The notes under the pieces were generated by a model. That model was not told the DNA's origin and did no database searches. It saw nothing but the letters and a program-made list of their open reading frames with translations. Positions 35,863 through 44,523 of a stretch of 64,000 nt of DNA are shown here, one piece after another (within the stretch, counting starts at the first letter, position 1; each line of letters begins with the position of its first letter). Origin of the DNA: Croceivirga sp009797885 (GTDB lineage: Bacteria; Bacteroidota; Bacteroidia; Flavobacteriales; Flavobacteriaceae); assembly GCA_045866215.1 (NCBI GenBank), contig AP035880.1, positions 2,046,001 through 2,110,000 of the forward strand, written 5' to 3'. Position numbers and translations under genes: made by a program.

Positions 35863-37214
35863 AACTGCCCGCCTATCTTTTGGTGCAACTGCACCGCTGC
35901 ACTGTCCGAAAGACTTGCCACAAAACAGCACGTATTCAATAAGATTTCGTAGTGGGAGCCCACTGTTGCTCGATAGGGCATGGGCAAGGTTCGCAACACC
36001 AGTTTGTGGTACGCACTTTCATTGTTCTCCTTTTTGGCAACGAGGGCTTCGGTATATACCTTAAGAATATCCCCAATGACCGTATAGCCCGAAAGCTCTT
36101 TTTCGACCACTTCCGGGGATTGGTAAATCCTTTCCACACTCAATGCAATGATGTCATTGATCTGGGCGGTGAATTGGCTCTTGTCCAACAGGGCGGTTGG
36201 GAATTTCCCATGAAGTATCTCCTCTTCGTGCTCCACAAAGATGCTCACGGCTTCCTGGATAAGTGTATTGATGGCAAGCGCCCTTAAATAGCTCAATCGG
36301 TCACTGGTATGCGCCATTTGGTTGTACTTAGCAGTGCTTATGGTGTCCTTAACCAGTTTGATCAGATATTCCAGCGCGTAATCCTCGGGAATGAACCCAC
36401 GGTTAATACCGTCTTCAAAATCGATTATGGTATAACAAATATCGTCTGCCGCTTCGACTAGATAGGTTAAGGGATGGCGATGAAAACTCCGCCCTCCTTT
36501 CCCCTTCTTTTCTTGAAGCCCCAATTCTTGGGCCACCTCATAAAACAGTTCCTTCCCTTCTTGAAAGAAACCAAATTTTTTATCGGAGATATGTCTTGTA
36601 GGTCTTTTGGGCAAGGACTCTTTGGGATACTTCATAAAAGCGCCCAAAGTGGCATAACTTAAACGCAATCCCCCCGGGACTCCTTCGCGGGATTGGGTGA
36701 GTAACTTGAACCCATTGGCATTTCCTTCAAAATCCACAAGGTCCTGATATTCCTTTTCACTTAAGACCGATTGGTATTTTTTTCCTTCCCCTGCTTCAAA
36801 AAAAACGCCGATTGCCTTTTCCCCGCTATGTCCAAAAGGGGGGTTGCCAATATCATGGGCCAATGAGGACGCCGCCACAATAGCACCAAAATCATTGAAT
36901 TGATATCCCAGGGAGTCCCGCAAGTACGGATACTTTTCCAACAGTGCCTTACCCGCAATGCGCCCTAAACTGCGACCCACGACCGAAACCTCCAAACTGT
37001 GTGTTAAACGGGTATGCACAAAATCCTTATTGGCCCCCATATGTATGGGCAATGGCACTACTTGGGTCTTGTCCTGCAAACTGCGGAAAGCGGCCGAAAA
37101 AATGATCCGGTCATAGTCCACCTCAAACCCCAAACGGGTTTCGTCCTGTGCTGCCCTTACTCTTTTTGTGGTGTCACCAAACCGTTTTAAGGAAAGCAAC
37201 TGCTCCCAATACAT
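35859..37214 (-). CDS. dgt: Deoxyguanosinetriphosphate triphosphohydrolase
   Basis: 451 residues from ATG 37214 (an in-frame TTG lies one codon upstream). HD-domain residues are in place: FVHTRLTHSLEVSVVGRSLG, then SSLAHDIGNPPFGHSGEKAI, and YLVEAADDICYTIIDFEDG. The enzyme cleaves dGTP to deoxyguanosine and tripolyphosphate and so lowers dNTP pools; related proteins act in phage defence. The N-terminal LSLKRFGDTTKRVRA matches the Bacteroidota dGTPase group. nrdA and nrdB, which make dNTPs, are 20 kb away. Confidence 0.93.
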   Translation of the reverse strand: MYWEQLLSLKRFGDTTKRVRAAQDETRLGFEVDYDRIIFSAAFRSLQDKTQVVPLPIHMGANKDFVHTRLTHSLEVSVVGRSLGRIAGKALLEKYPYLRDSLGYQFNDFGAIVAASSLAHDIGNPPFGHSGEKAIGVFFEAGEGKKYQSVLSEKEYQDLVDFEGNANGFKLLTQSREGVPGGLRLSYATLGAFMKYPKESLPKRPTRHISDKKFGFFQEGKELFYEVAQELGLQEKKGKGGRSFHRHPLTYLVEAADDICYTIIDFEDGINRGFIPEDYALEYLIKLVKDTISTAKYNQMAHTSDRLSYLRALAINTLIQEAVSIFVEHEEEILHGKFPTALLDKSQFTAQINDIIALSVERIYQSPEVVEKELSGYTVIGDILKVYTEALVAKKENNESAYHKLVLRTLPMPYRATVGSHYEILLNTCCFVASLSDSAAVQLHQKIGGQF

Positions 37215-37335
37215 CAATACCTAAATTTTTTGCTGCAAGATACATTTTTAGCACCGTATCCAAAGGGATGGACAAGATTCGTTCCTCCGCAATAAATATC
37301 ACCCTCCAACTACTAAGTTAACTTTGGCATAACCA

Positions 37336-37347
37336 TAGGTTAACCTA
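37336..37347 (+). promoter_or_regulatory. DtxR-like palindrome before the small carboxypeptidase-like-domain gene
   Basis: TAGGTTAACCTA is a perfect 12-base palindrome that matches the core wording of DtxR/MntR/IdeR operators (TTAGGTTAGCCTAACC). It sits 34 bases before the start at 37382. It differs from the palindrome at 2387-2402 but has the same kind of dyad. Confidence 0.45.
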
Positions 37348-37381
37348 AACTTCTTTTATTTGCTTTCCAATTTCAAGGATT

Positions 37382-37789
37382 TTGAGAAGAACACTTTTTT
37401 TATGCATTGCGTTGATTGGCGCCTATTTTGTTTCGGCCCAACAAACAGGAAGGATTTCAGGGAAGATTACGGACATGGAAATGGACGGGGAACCCTTGCT
37501 GTTCGCCAATGTCAATTTAAAGAACACTTTGTTCTCAGATCAGACCAATTTTCACGGAAACTTTGAATTTACGGACGTTGCTCCAGGCACCTATATCATG
37601 GTAGTCAGTTTTTTGGGTTACGAAACCATGGAATTTCCTTTGGTCGTTAAAGCGGGAAACACCACTTCCGTGAACCAAAGCTTGGCGGCTCTCTCCGAAG
37701 ACTCCTCCCGGTTACAACTATCCGATGCCCATACTACCGTTTTGGCGGAACAGGGTTCCGTGGGAAAGGCAAGCAAAGCAAAGCGATAA
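37382..37789 (+). CDS. Exported carboxypeptidase-like regulatory domain protein
   Basis: 135 residues from TTG 37382, with a signal peptide (MRRTLFLCIALIGAYFVSAQ). The single beta-sandwich GRISGKITDMEMDGEPLLFA, NVNLKNTLFSDQTNFHGNFE, FTDVAPGTYIMVVSFLGYET is the domain usually found at the N-terminus of TonB-dependent receptors. Here no plug or barrel follows; the protein ends after a short basic tail. A stand-alone accessory to an iron receptor is possible. The DtxR-like palindrome in front supports a metal link. Confidence 0.8.
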   Translation: MRRTLFLCIALIGAYFVSAQQTGRISGKITDMEMDGEPLLFANVNLKNTLFSDQTNFHGNFEFTDVAPGTYIMVVSFLGYETMEFPLVVKAGNTTSVNQSLAALSEDSSRLQLSDAHTTVLAEQGSVGKASKAKR

Positions 37790-37943
37790 AGAAGTACCCC
37801 TTTTTGGGACGTGGGGACCTAAGTTTCGAAAAAACTTGGCCTTTATTTTCGCTGGAGAACAAAAAACACTACTGGTTTCATAACCTTATTTTAACTTACT
37901 AAAGAAATTATAGTAGCATTTTTGCTTACTTTCAGAATTCTAT

Positions 37944-40229
37944 ATGGGCGAGAACATCTACATTTTTATGGTTATTGCTTTGGCTATTTTGGCAATAACG
38001 GATCTTGTGGTTGGTGTAAGTAATGATGCCGTTAACTTTTTGAACTCGGCCATAGGTTCAAAAGCAATTTCATTCAGGACCATCATGATCGTGGCCAGTC
38101 TGGGCATTGCTTTTGGCGCAGTCTCCTCCAGTGGGATGATGGAAGTCGCCCGTAAGGGAATATTCAACCCTACCGAATTTGTCTTTGCCGAAATCATGAT
38201 AATTTTTATGGCCGTCATGATTACCGATATCCTGTTGCTGGATTTTTTCAATACACTGGGTATGCCGACCTCAACGACCGTTTCCATCGTTTTTGAGCTT
38301 TTAGGTGCTGCAGTGGCCATTTCATTGGTTAAGATAATTGCCGTTGATGGCAGCTTCTCGGACCTTGGATCCTACATCAATACGGAAAAGGCAACAGAGA
38401 TTATATTTGGTATCCTCTTATCGGTATTTATAGCCTTTACCATAGGTGCCATAGTACAGTTCCTTTCCAGGGTATTGATTTCATTCAAATTTGAAGAAAA
38501 GCCCAAATGGGTAGAAGCCCTTTTTGGGGGACTGGCCATAACCGCAATTATTTATTTCATTTTGGTCAAAGGGTTAAAAAGTGCGGACCTCTTTGATGAA
38601 TCGGTTATCAGTTTTATTTACGAGTATACAGAAATTTTCATTCTTGAAAATATCATTTTTTGGACCTTGCTTTCCTGGGCATTTTCCGCATGGTTAAAAT
38701 GGAACATTTACAGGGTGGTCATTGTGCTCGGTACTTTTGCCTTGGCCATGGCCTTTGCCGGAAACGACTTGGTCAATTTCATTGGTGTTCCCATTGCCGC
38801 ATTGCAGTCGTTCCAAAACTGGCAGGGTTCCGGTATTGCATCCACCGAATTCAATATGCAGGGGCTTACCGCTGCGGTACAGACACCTACCCTATTACTT
38901 TTGTTATCAGGAGGGATAATGGTACTGACCCTATGGTTTTCCTCCAAGGCAAAAAGCGTGGTAAAGACCAGTGTGGATTTGGCGAGACAAGATGAGGGCG
39001 AAGAACGTTTTCAACCCAATTATCTGTCCCGGCAAATCGTTAAATTCAGTGTAACCGCCTTTGAAAGCCTATCGGCGATTATTCCACCATCGTTGAGCAA
39101 ACGCATCGATAAACAATTTGAGACCCCAAATACCTATATCCCCAAAAGTAAGGTCCAGGACATGCCCGCTTTTGATATGGTTAGGGCGGCCGTTAACCTC
39201 ATGGTGGCCAGTGTACTTATTTCCATTGCCACCTCAATGAAATTACCGCTATCCACCACATATGTCACTTTTATGGTGACCATGGGCACCTCCCTGGCCG
39301 ACCGTGCATGGGGTGCGGAAAGTGCGGTGTACCGGGTTGCCGGGGTGTTAAATGTTATTGGTGGCTGGTTTTTTACGGCATTCAGTGCGTTTACGGCAGC
39401 GGCCGTCATCGCCTATATCCTGCATCTTGGAGGTCTGGTTTCCCTCATTATCCTTTTAGTGGTTGCAGCGGCCCTGATATTGCGAAACTATATGGCGCAC
39501 AACAAAAAAACCAAGGTCATTAAGGCAGAGGACAGTTTGCGCAGGGCCCATAGCAGTTCCATACAAGGGGTAATTGAGGAAAGTGCGGACAACATTGGCA
39601 AAATGATAAAACGCACCAATAAAATCTACACAGGGGCCATTAACGGTTTGGCCAGACATGATCTGGAAGCGTTACGAAAGAACAACAAGGGGGTCTCCAA
39701 AATGTCCAAAGAGATAGAGGATCTACAGAACAATATCTTCTATTTCATCAAAAACCTGGACGATTCCAGCGTTGGAGGGGCGAGTAATTTTTATATCAAT
39801 TTGTTGGACCACTTACAGGATTTGGCCCAATCCCTGGAATTGATTTCCAAAATAGGCTACACCCATGTCAACAACAACCATAAAAAGCTCAAGTACAATC
39901 AAATCAAGGAGTTAAAGGATTTGGACTTCAATCTGGAAAAGCTTTTTAATGATACTTCGGAAACCTTCAACGACCGTTCTTTTGAACGTATTGGGAAAAT
40001 GCTGTCCACCAAGGATTCGTATATCACCTTGGTAGATGAAAAAATCGAAAAACAGGTCGCAAGAACACGTACGGAGGAATCCAGCCCAAAGAACACACGA
40101 CTTTATTTTTCCTTATTGACGGAAAGCAAGGATTTGATCAAAGCCACCATGAAGCTTTTGGAACTCTATTATTTAGAGCACGACAGTTCCGTGGAACCGG
40201 CAAAAATCGATATTAAGACCGTGTCGTGA
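37944..40229 (+). CDS. PiT family inorganic phosphate transporter with DUF47/PhoU-like C-terminus
   Basis: 761 residues, much longer than a plain PiT protein. The N-terminal PiT signature is clear (VVGVSNDAVNFLNSAIGSKA, then FFNTLGMPTSTTVSIVFELL), and the second copy reads AFAGNDLVNFIGVPIAALQS and LPLSTTYVTFMVTMGTSLAD, about ten helices in total. From residue 530 a helical, charged region (NIGKMIKRTNKIYTGAINGL, LDDSSVGGASNFYINLLDHL) resembles the PhoU-like DUF47 domain that in other bacteria is a separate gene beside pit. The fusion suggests built-in control of phosphate uptake. GTGA overlap couples it to the next gene. Confidence 0.92.
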   Translation: MGENIYIFMVIALAILAITDLVVGVSNDAVNFLNSAIGSKAISFRTIMIVASLGIAFGAVSSSGMMEVARKGIFNPTEFVFAEIMIIFMAVMITDILLLDFFNTLGMPTSTTVSIVFELLGAAVAISLVKIIAVDGSFSDLGSYINTEKATEIIFGILLSVFIAFTIGAIVQFLSRVLISFKFEEKPKWVEALFGGLAITAIIYFILVKGLKSADLFDESVISFIYEYTEIFILENIIFWTLLSWAFSAWLKWNIYRVVIVLGTFALAMAFAGNDLVNFIGVPIAALQSFQNWQGSGIASTEFNMQGLTAAVQTPTLLLLLSGGIMVLTLWFSSKAKSVVKTSVDLARQDEGEERFQPNYLSRQIVKFSVTAFESLSAIIPPSLSKRIDKQFETPNTYIPKSKVQDMPAFDMVRAAVNLMVASVLISIATSMKLPLSTTYVTFMVTMGTSLADRAWGAESAVYRVAGVLNVIGGWFFTAFSAFTAAAVIAYILHLGGLVSLIILLVVAAALILRNYMAHNKKTKVIKAEDSLRRAHSSSIQGVIEESADNIGKMIKRTNKIYTGAINGLARHDLEALRKNNKGVSKMSKEIEDLQNNIFYFIKNLDDSSVGGASNFYINLLDHLQDLAQSLELISKIGYTHVNNNHKKLKYNQIKELKDLDFNLEKLFNDTSETFNDRSFERIGKMLSTKDSYITLVDEKIEKQVARTRTEESSPKNTRLYFSLLTESKDLIKATMKLLELYYLEHDSSVEPAKIDIKTVS

Positions 40230-40933
40230 GAAGTTTGTTCCCCTTACTTGGTATTATCCCATTGTTCACCATGCCCACTTTAGCCCAGGAACTGACCGGT
40301 CCGGAACTGCTCGAAAAGACCATTGCCTATCACGATCCCGACAACAACTGGAAAACCTTTAAGGGAACGTTTCAAGTCACCATGGAGACGCCCAATTCCT
40401 CAAAAAGAATCAGCAAAATTGGGATGGACCTTCCAAAATCCGTATTTGAATTGCAAATTACCAAGGATGGTGATTCCTACGGTTACCAATTCAATGGGGA
40501 TACCTGTGAAACTTCACTTAATGGAACTTCCAAGATTTCGGAAGCGGACATCAAAAAATTTCGATTGACCTGCGAACGGGGACAAACCATGAGGGATTAC
40601 TACACTTACCTTTATGGGCTGCCCATGAAACTCAAGGATCCTGGTACCCTGGTGCATGAAACCGTGCAACGCAGACCATTTAAAGGGAAGGAATACTTGG
40701 TACTTAGGGTAAACTATGACGAAGGTGTGGGAAAGGATACCTGGTATTTTTACTTTGACCCACAAACCTATGCCATGGAGGTCTACCAGTTTTATCATGA
40801 GGAATCCAAGAATGATGGCGAATATATTTTGCTCAGCGGACTGGAGGAGATCAATGGAATAAAAATGCCAAAAACCAGGAAGTGGTACTACAATAAGGAC
40901 GACAAATTCCTTGGGGTGGATCTATTGAACTGA
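40226..40933 (+). CDS. DUF6503 family exported protein
   Basis: 235 residues from GTG 40226, overlapping the phosphate transporter stop by 4 bases. A signal peptide (LFPLLGIIPLFTMPTLAQEL) is followed by a beta-rich domain like those of LolA/outer-membrane lipoprotein sorting folds: AIAYHDPDNNWKTFKGTFQV near the start, TWYFYFDPQTYAMEVYQFYH and YILLSGLEEINGIKMPKTRK later. DUF6503 is my best family match; function is unknown. Coupling to PiT may be incidental. Confidence 0.75.
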   Translation: MRSLFPLLGIIPLFTMPTLAQELTGPELLEKTIAYHDPDNNWKTFKGTFQVTMETPNSSKRISKIGMDLPKSVFELQITKDGDSYGYQFNGDTCETSLNGTSKISEADIKKFRLTCERGQTMRDYYTYLYGLPMKLKDPGTLVHETVQRRPFKGKEYLVLRVNYDEGVGKDTWYFYFDPQTYAMEVYQFYHEESKNDGEYILLSGLEEINGIKMPKTRKWYYNKDDKFLGVDLLN

Positions 40934-40958
40934 TCGTGGCCACAAATGATTGGAAATA

Positions 40959-41540
40959 TTACCTGTAAAAATTCATCTCGTCCAGGTATTTCCAAACGGT
41001 ATCTGGCAAAAGTGCCCTAATATTCCTTCCGTTTTTATGTTCCTTTCGAATAAAGGTGGAGGAAATCTCCATTATGGGAGCATCTACCCTATGGATTTTT
41101 GGATGGTCCTTAAACGTATTCTCCGTAATACCACTGGAGATTCTGGGATACATATAAATATCATATCCATCCAAAATGGCCTCATAATTCTTCCATTTGT
41201 GAAATCCTTTTAAATTGTCCTCGCCCATAATAAGACAAAAGCGATGGTCTGGATAACGTTCCCCAATGTGTGCCAGGGTATTGATCGTGTAATTGGGTTG
41301 GGGAAGGTCAAATTCAATTTTGCTGGCCTTTAGTTTTGGGTAGTCTTGAATGGCCTCAAAAACCATTTGGTACCGATGGTGGTTATCCAAAAGGGACTGT
41401 TTTTGTTTAAAAGGGCTTTTAGGGGTAACTACAAACCAAACCTCATCCAGATCGGAAAACTCCGCCATGTGGTTCGCAATGATCAAATGACCGATATGAA
41501 TGGGATTAAAGGTCCCAAAATAGAGCCCTACTTTTTTCAT
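40959..41540 (-). CDS. nadD: Nicotinate-nucleotide adenylyltransferase
   Basis: 193 residues with the nucleotidyltransferase signature GLYFGTFNPIHIGHLIIANH (HxGH) and the ISSTFIRKE segment near the C-terminus. It joins NaMN and ATP to deamido-NAD in NAD synthesis. It is third in the yicC-gmk-nadD operon and overlaps gmk by 4 bases (ATGA). This operon order is common in Flavobacteriaceae. Confidence 0.94.
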   Translation of the reverse strand: MKKVGLYFGTFNPIHIGHLIIANHMAEFSDLDEVWFVVTPKSPFKQKQSLLDNHHRYQMVFEAIQDYPKLKASKIEFDLPQPNYTINTLAHIGERYPDHRFCLIMGEDNLKGFHKWKNYEAILDGYDIYMYPRISSGITENTFKDHPKIHRVDAPIMEISSTFIRKEHKNGRNIRALLPDTVWKYLDEMNFYR

Positions 41541-42139
41541 TCCTTTTCAGATGGATTGGGTATCGTGGCCCCTACAAAATCGGCTACCAATTTATGGGCC
41601 TCGCCCAGGGCAATGTCCAAATCGTAGTTCTTGATCACGGTATCAAATTGTGGCGCCGTGGCCAGTTCCACCGATGCCTTCGCTATCCGCATATTGATTT
41701 TGTCCTCACTCTCCGTACTTCGCTTTTTAAGTCGGATCTTTAATTCGTCCACACTCGGCGGTTTTACAAAAACGGCCAAGGTTTCCTTGGGATACTTTCT
41801 TTTTATCCGTAAACCGCCTGCGACATCAATATCGAAAATTACGTTTTTCCCTTCTGCCCAAAGACGTTCCACCTCACTTTTCAAGGTGCCGTAAAAACTG
41901 TCCCGATATACCTCTTCCCATTCCAAAAAATCACCGTCCTTGATATGTTTCTTAAATTCCGAAATGGACATGAAATAATAGTGCTGCCCTTGTTTTTCCC
42001 GTCCCCTTTTAGGTCTTGAGGTAGCCGAAACGGAAAATGCCAAATTCAGTTCGGGTTGTTTCAATAAATGGCGTACTATGGTGGTCTTACCACTTCCCGA
42101 AGGTGCCGAAAATATGATAAGCTTGCCCCCTTTTGTCAT
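41537..42139 (-). CDS. gmk: Guanylate kinase
   Basis: 200 residues. The P-loop is IIFSAPSGSGKTTIVRHLL, and the GMP-binding and lid segments read FSVSATSRPKRGREKQGQHY and DFLEWEEVYRDSFYGTLKSE. It phosphorylates GMP and dGMP to the diphosphates in the cytoplasm. Start and stop overlap yicC and nadD by 4 bases each, so the three are translationally coupled. Confidence 0.96.
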   Translation of the reverse strand: MTKGGKLIIFSAPSGSGKTTIVRHLLKQPELNLAFSVSATSRPKRGREKQGQHYYFMSISEFKKHIKDGDFLEWEEVYRDSFYGTLKSEVERLWAEGKNVIFDIDVAGGLRIKRKYPKETLAVFVKPPSVDELKIRLKKRSTESEDKINMRIAKASVELATAPQFDTVIKNYDLDIALGEAHKLVADFVGATIPNPSEKE

Positions 42140-42993
42140 AGCACGTTCAACAATTGTTCTTTGATCTTTTCCAACTCATCCTTCATTTGGACCACAATCT
42201 GCTGCATGGGTGCATAATTTGCCTTGGAACCAATGGTATTGATTTCCCTCCCAATCTCCTGACAGATAAAGCCAAGTTTCTTGCCGTTGGAATTCGAAGA
42301 ATGCAAAGTGGTCTCAAAATAATCCAGATGATTTCCGAGACGGACCTTTTCCTCGGTGATATCATACTTTTCCAAATAATAGATCAACTCTTGCTCAAAT
42401 CGATTTTCATCCACATCGGTTTTTAAATCGGCCACCGCCTTCTCCAATCGCTCCCGTATGGATTTCAATCTGTTCGGGTCAATGGAAATAACCTCTTGCA
42501 GTAACTCCCGAAGCATTTTCAAACGGGTTTCAAAGTCTTTTTCCAACACTTGTCCTTCGGTTGTCCGAAAACTTTGTAAAGCGGCAAGGGCCTTTTTAAG
42601 GGCCTCCTTTATGGCAGCTATCTCTCCCTCATCAATATCGTCCCTATCCGTTTTTAGGGTATCCGGCATTCGTAAGGCCAGTTCCAACAGCTTAAAGTCA
42701 TCCCCATTTGCAATTGTGGATAACTGCTCCATATACTTTTTCACCACCCCTTGGTTGATTTCCGCTGAAGTGTCCTCCCCAGTGATTTCAACATACAGGC
42801 CAAAATCTACCTTGCCCCGGACCAAACTATCCGCAATGAGCTTGCGAAGCACCAGTTCCTTATCCCGGTAGCCTTGCGGAATGCGTGAATTGATGTCCAG
42901 ATTTTTACTGTTGAGGGATTTGAGTTCTACGGTAATTTTTTTGGTTGGAAGCTGAACGACCTGCTTCCCATAGCCCGTCATGGATTGAATCAT
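42136..42993 (-). CDS. YicC family endoribonuclease-like protein
   Basis: 285 residues of the YicC/DUF1732 family: MIQSMTGYGKQVVQLPTKKI, then VELKSLNSKNLDINSRIPQG at the N-terminus, and GKKLGFICQEIGREINTIGS with MKDELEKIKEQLLNVL at the C-terminus. Members in other bacteria are endoribonucleases linked to stationary-phase RNA decay. It leads the yicC-gmk-nadD operon, with a perfect -7 element 19 bases upstream. Confidence 0.93.
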   Translation of the reverse strand: MIQSMTGYGKQVVQLPTKKITVELKSLNSKNLDINSRIPQGYRDKELVLRKLIADSLVRGKVDFGLYVEITGEDTSAEINQGVVKKYMEQLSTIANGDDFKLLELALRMPDTLKTDRDDIDEGEIAAIKEALKKALAALQSFRTTEGQVLEKDFETRLKMLRELLQEVISIDPNRLKSIRERLEKAVADLKTDVDENRFEQELIYYLEKYDITEEKVRLGNHLDYFETTLHSSNSNGKKLGFICQEIGREINTIGSKANYAPMQQIVVQMKDELEKIKEQLLNVL

Positions 42994-43012
42994 ACAACTA
43001 ATTGGGTTTTGG

Positions 43013-43020
43013 CAAAGGTA
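43013..43020 (-). promoter_or_regulatory. -7 element of the yicC-gmk-nadD operon
   Basis: On the minus strand TACCTTTG is a perfect TAnnTTTG match 19 bases before the yicC ATG at 42993. A -33 TTTG is not evident. Confidence 0.55.
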
Positions 43021-43095
43021 GGAAAAGTGTTTATGGTTTTTCCGTTTGACCGTTCAACCCTCCAAAGAGGTACCATTAGTGCCCTCCTTTGACGC

Positions 43096-43881
43096 CTATA
43101 ACTCCCTCACCCAAATATTTCGATAACTGACCCTACTATTGTCTTGGTGGTCCTGTAATTTAATTGGTGCCGGTCCATGGGCCTTGTTCTTGGGCCAACC
43201 AATATATTCCGTGGTACCTTCAATCTCCACATGATCCTGTATCAAAACCCCATTGTGCAGTACGGTTATGGTGCCGGACCGGGTTTTGGTGCCGGATTCG
43301 TCAAACTCGGGGGCATGAAAAAGGATATCATAGGTATTCCATTCGCCAGAGGGCCTGGAAGCCATGGCCAAAGGAACGGATTGCTTGTAAATGGAGCCTA
43401 CCTGACCATTGACATAGGTTTTGTTGTCATTATTGTCCAGCACCTGCACTTCATACCTACTTTGTAAAAATACTCCGCTGTTGCCCCTACTCTGGCCTTC
43501 GCCTTGAATCTCCGCTGGGGATTTCCACTCGATGTGCAACTGCACACTCCCAAAGTTTCGTTTGGTTTGGATGTCACCGGCTTTGTCCTTCACCGTCATG
43601 CTACCGTCTTCGTTCAAATGCCATTGTACTGCCGTACTGTCCCGTGCACTGACCCATTCGTCAAAATCACTTCCATTGAACAGTATAATGGCATCACTGG
43701 GCATCCCATTTTCCCCCACGGTAATTTTTGGGGGTACCGGCTCATAGAACTCCGTAGCTTCCGGTTTTGTGGGTTCTTCCTGAACAGTTTTCCCCTCCTT
43801 GATCTCCGAATTTTCGACAGTAACTTTTTGTTGGCACGAAACCAATACGGACAACAATGCAATGGGCACAAAAAACTTCAT
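43096..43881 (-). CDS. DUF1080 (3-keto-disaccharide hydrolase family) lipoprotein
   Basis: 261 residues from ATG 43881, which gives a lipoprotein signal (FFVPIALLSVLVSCQQKVTV); the longer reading lacks a sensible signal. The concanavalin-like DUF1080 fold shows in AIILFNGSDFDEWVSARDST, LHIEWKSPAEIQGEGQSRGN, SGVFLQSRYEVQVLDNNDNK, GEWNTYDILFHAPEFDESG and SRVSYRNIWVREL. Family members cleave or rearrange 3-keto-glycosides. With its lipid anchor this copy should work in the periplasm or on the outer membrane, whereas the adjacent copy has no export signal. It is last in a three-gene operon with that copy and a TIM-barrel protein. Confidence 0.9.
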   Translation of the reverse strand: MKFFVPIALLSVLVSCQQKVTVENSEIKEGKTVQEEPTKPEATEFYEPVPPKITVGENGMPSDAIILFNGSDFDEWVSARDSTAVQWHLNEDGSMTVKDKAGDIQTKRNFGSVQLHIEWKSPAEIQGEGQSRGNSGVFLQSRYEVQVLDNNDNKTYVNGQVGSIYKQSVPLAMASRPSGEWNTYDILFHAPEFDESGTKTRSGTITVLHNGVLIQDHVEIEGTTEYIGWPKNKAHGPAPIKLQDHQDNSRVSYRNIWVREL

Positions 43882-43882
43882 A

Positions 43883-44521
43883 TTATAACATTTTAACTTT
43901 AATATTTCTGTAAGCAACGATATCCCCATGATCTTGTAGTCCTATCTTTCCCGTTCTGTAGGTTCCAAAACCTTCCCAATCGGCAAATTTGGAATTGGCG
44001 ACCATAGCGTCCCAGGCAGCACCATGAACTGGAAATTCAACAATCTTTATCGTATTAAGAAGTACCCTTCCCCCATTACTTTTATGGTCTACGGTCAATT
44101 CTACCGTATTCCATTCGCCTGCTGGTTTTACAGCTTTTTGGGATGGGGCGACCAAATCATAAAGGGCACCTGCCTGGTGCGTGGTACCATTTTTGGCATC
44201 CGGATGGCGATCATCGTCCAACACTTGGATTTCCGGTCCTGTTTCGTAGGGTTGCACAAATCTTTTGTCCTCAAAAACACCCCAAAAAATACCACTATTG
44301 CCCCCTTCGGAAACCTTCCATTCCAAAGACAGTACAAAGTTGGTGTATTCTTTGTCCGTGACTATATTGTAGCCCTGTCCATCAGGTCTGTTCTCAGGGG
44401 GATAAAACACCATGGCGCCTTGTTCCAATTCCCATGGTTTGGTAACCGCCCCACCATTGTAAAAATGCCAACCATCAAAGGAAGTACCATCAAATAGAAC
44501 CTCCCATTCATCGTGTTCCAT
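43883..44521 (-). CDS. DUF1080 (3-keto-disaccharide hydrolase family) protein, no signal peptide
   Basis: 212 residues from ATG 44521; a GTG at 44527 overlapping the upstream stop (GTGA) is also in frame and would add two residues. It begins at once with the domain (EWEVLFDGTSFDGWHFYNGG) and shows no signal peptide or lipobox, so a cytoplasmic site is likely. Family features: YTNFVLSLEWKVSEGGNSGI, FWGVFEDKRFVQPYETGPEI, QVLDDDRHPDAKNGTTHQAG, GDIVAYRNIKVKML. It lies between a TIM-barrel epimerase-like gene and the lipoprotein DUF1080 gene, with the stop and start of the latter one base apart. Confidence 0.9.
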   Translation of the reverse strand: MEHDEWEVLFDGTSFDGWHFYNGGAVTKPWELEQGAMVFYPPENRPDGQGYNIVTDKEYTNFVLSLEWKVSEGGNSGIFWGVFEDKRFVQPYETGPEIQVLDDDRHPDAKNGTTHQAGALYDLVAPSQKAVKPAGEWNTVELTVDHKSNGGRVLLNTIKIVEFPVHGAAWDAMVANSKFADWEGFGTYRTGKIGLQDHGDIVAYRNIKVKML

Positions 44522-44523
44522 GG

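Noticed and set aside
44024..44497. Plus-strand ORF of 157 residues inside the DUF1080 gene
   Set aside because: Antisense shadow of a clear DUF1080 protein.
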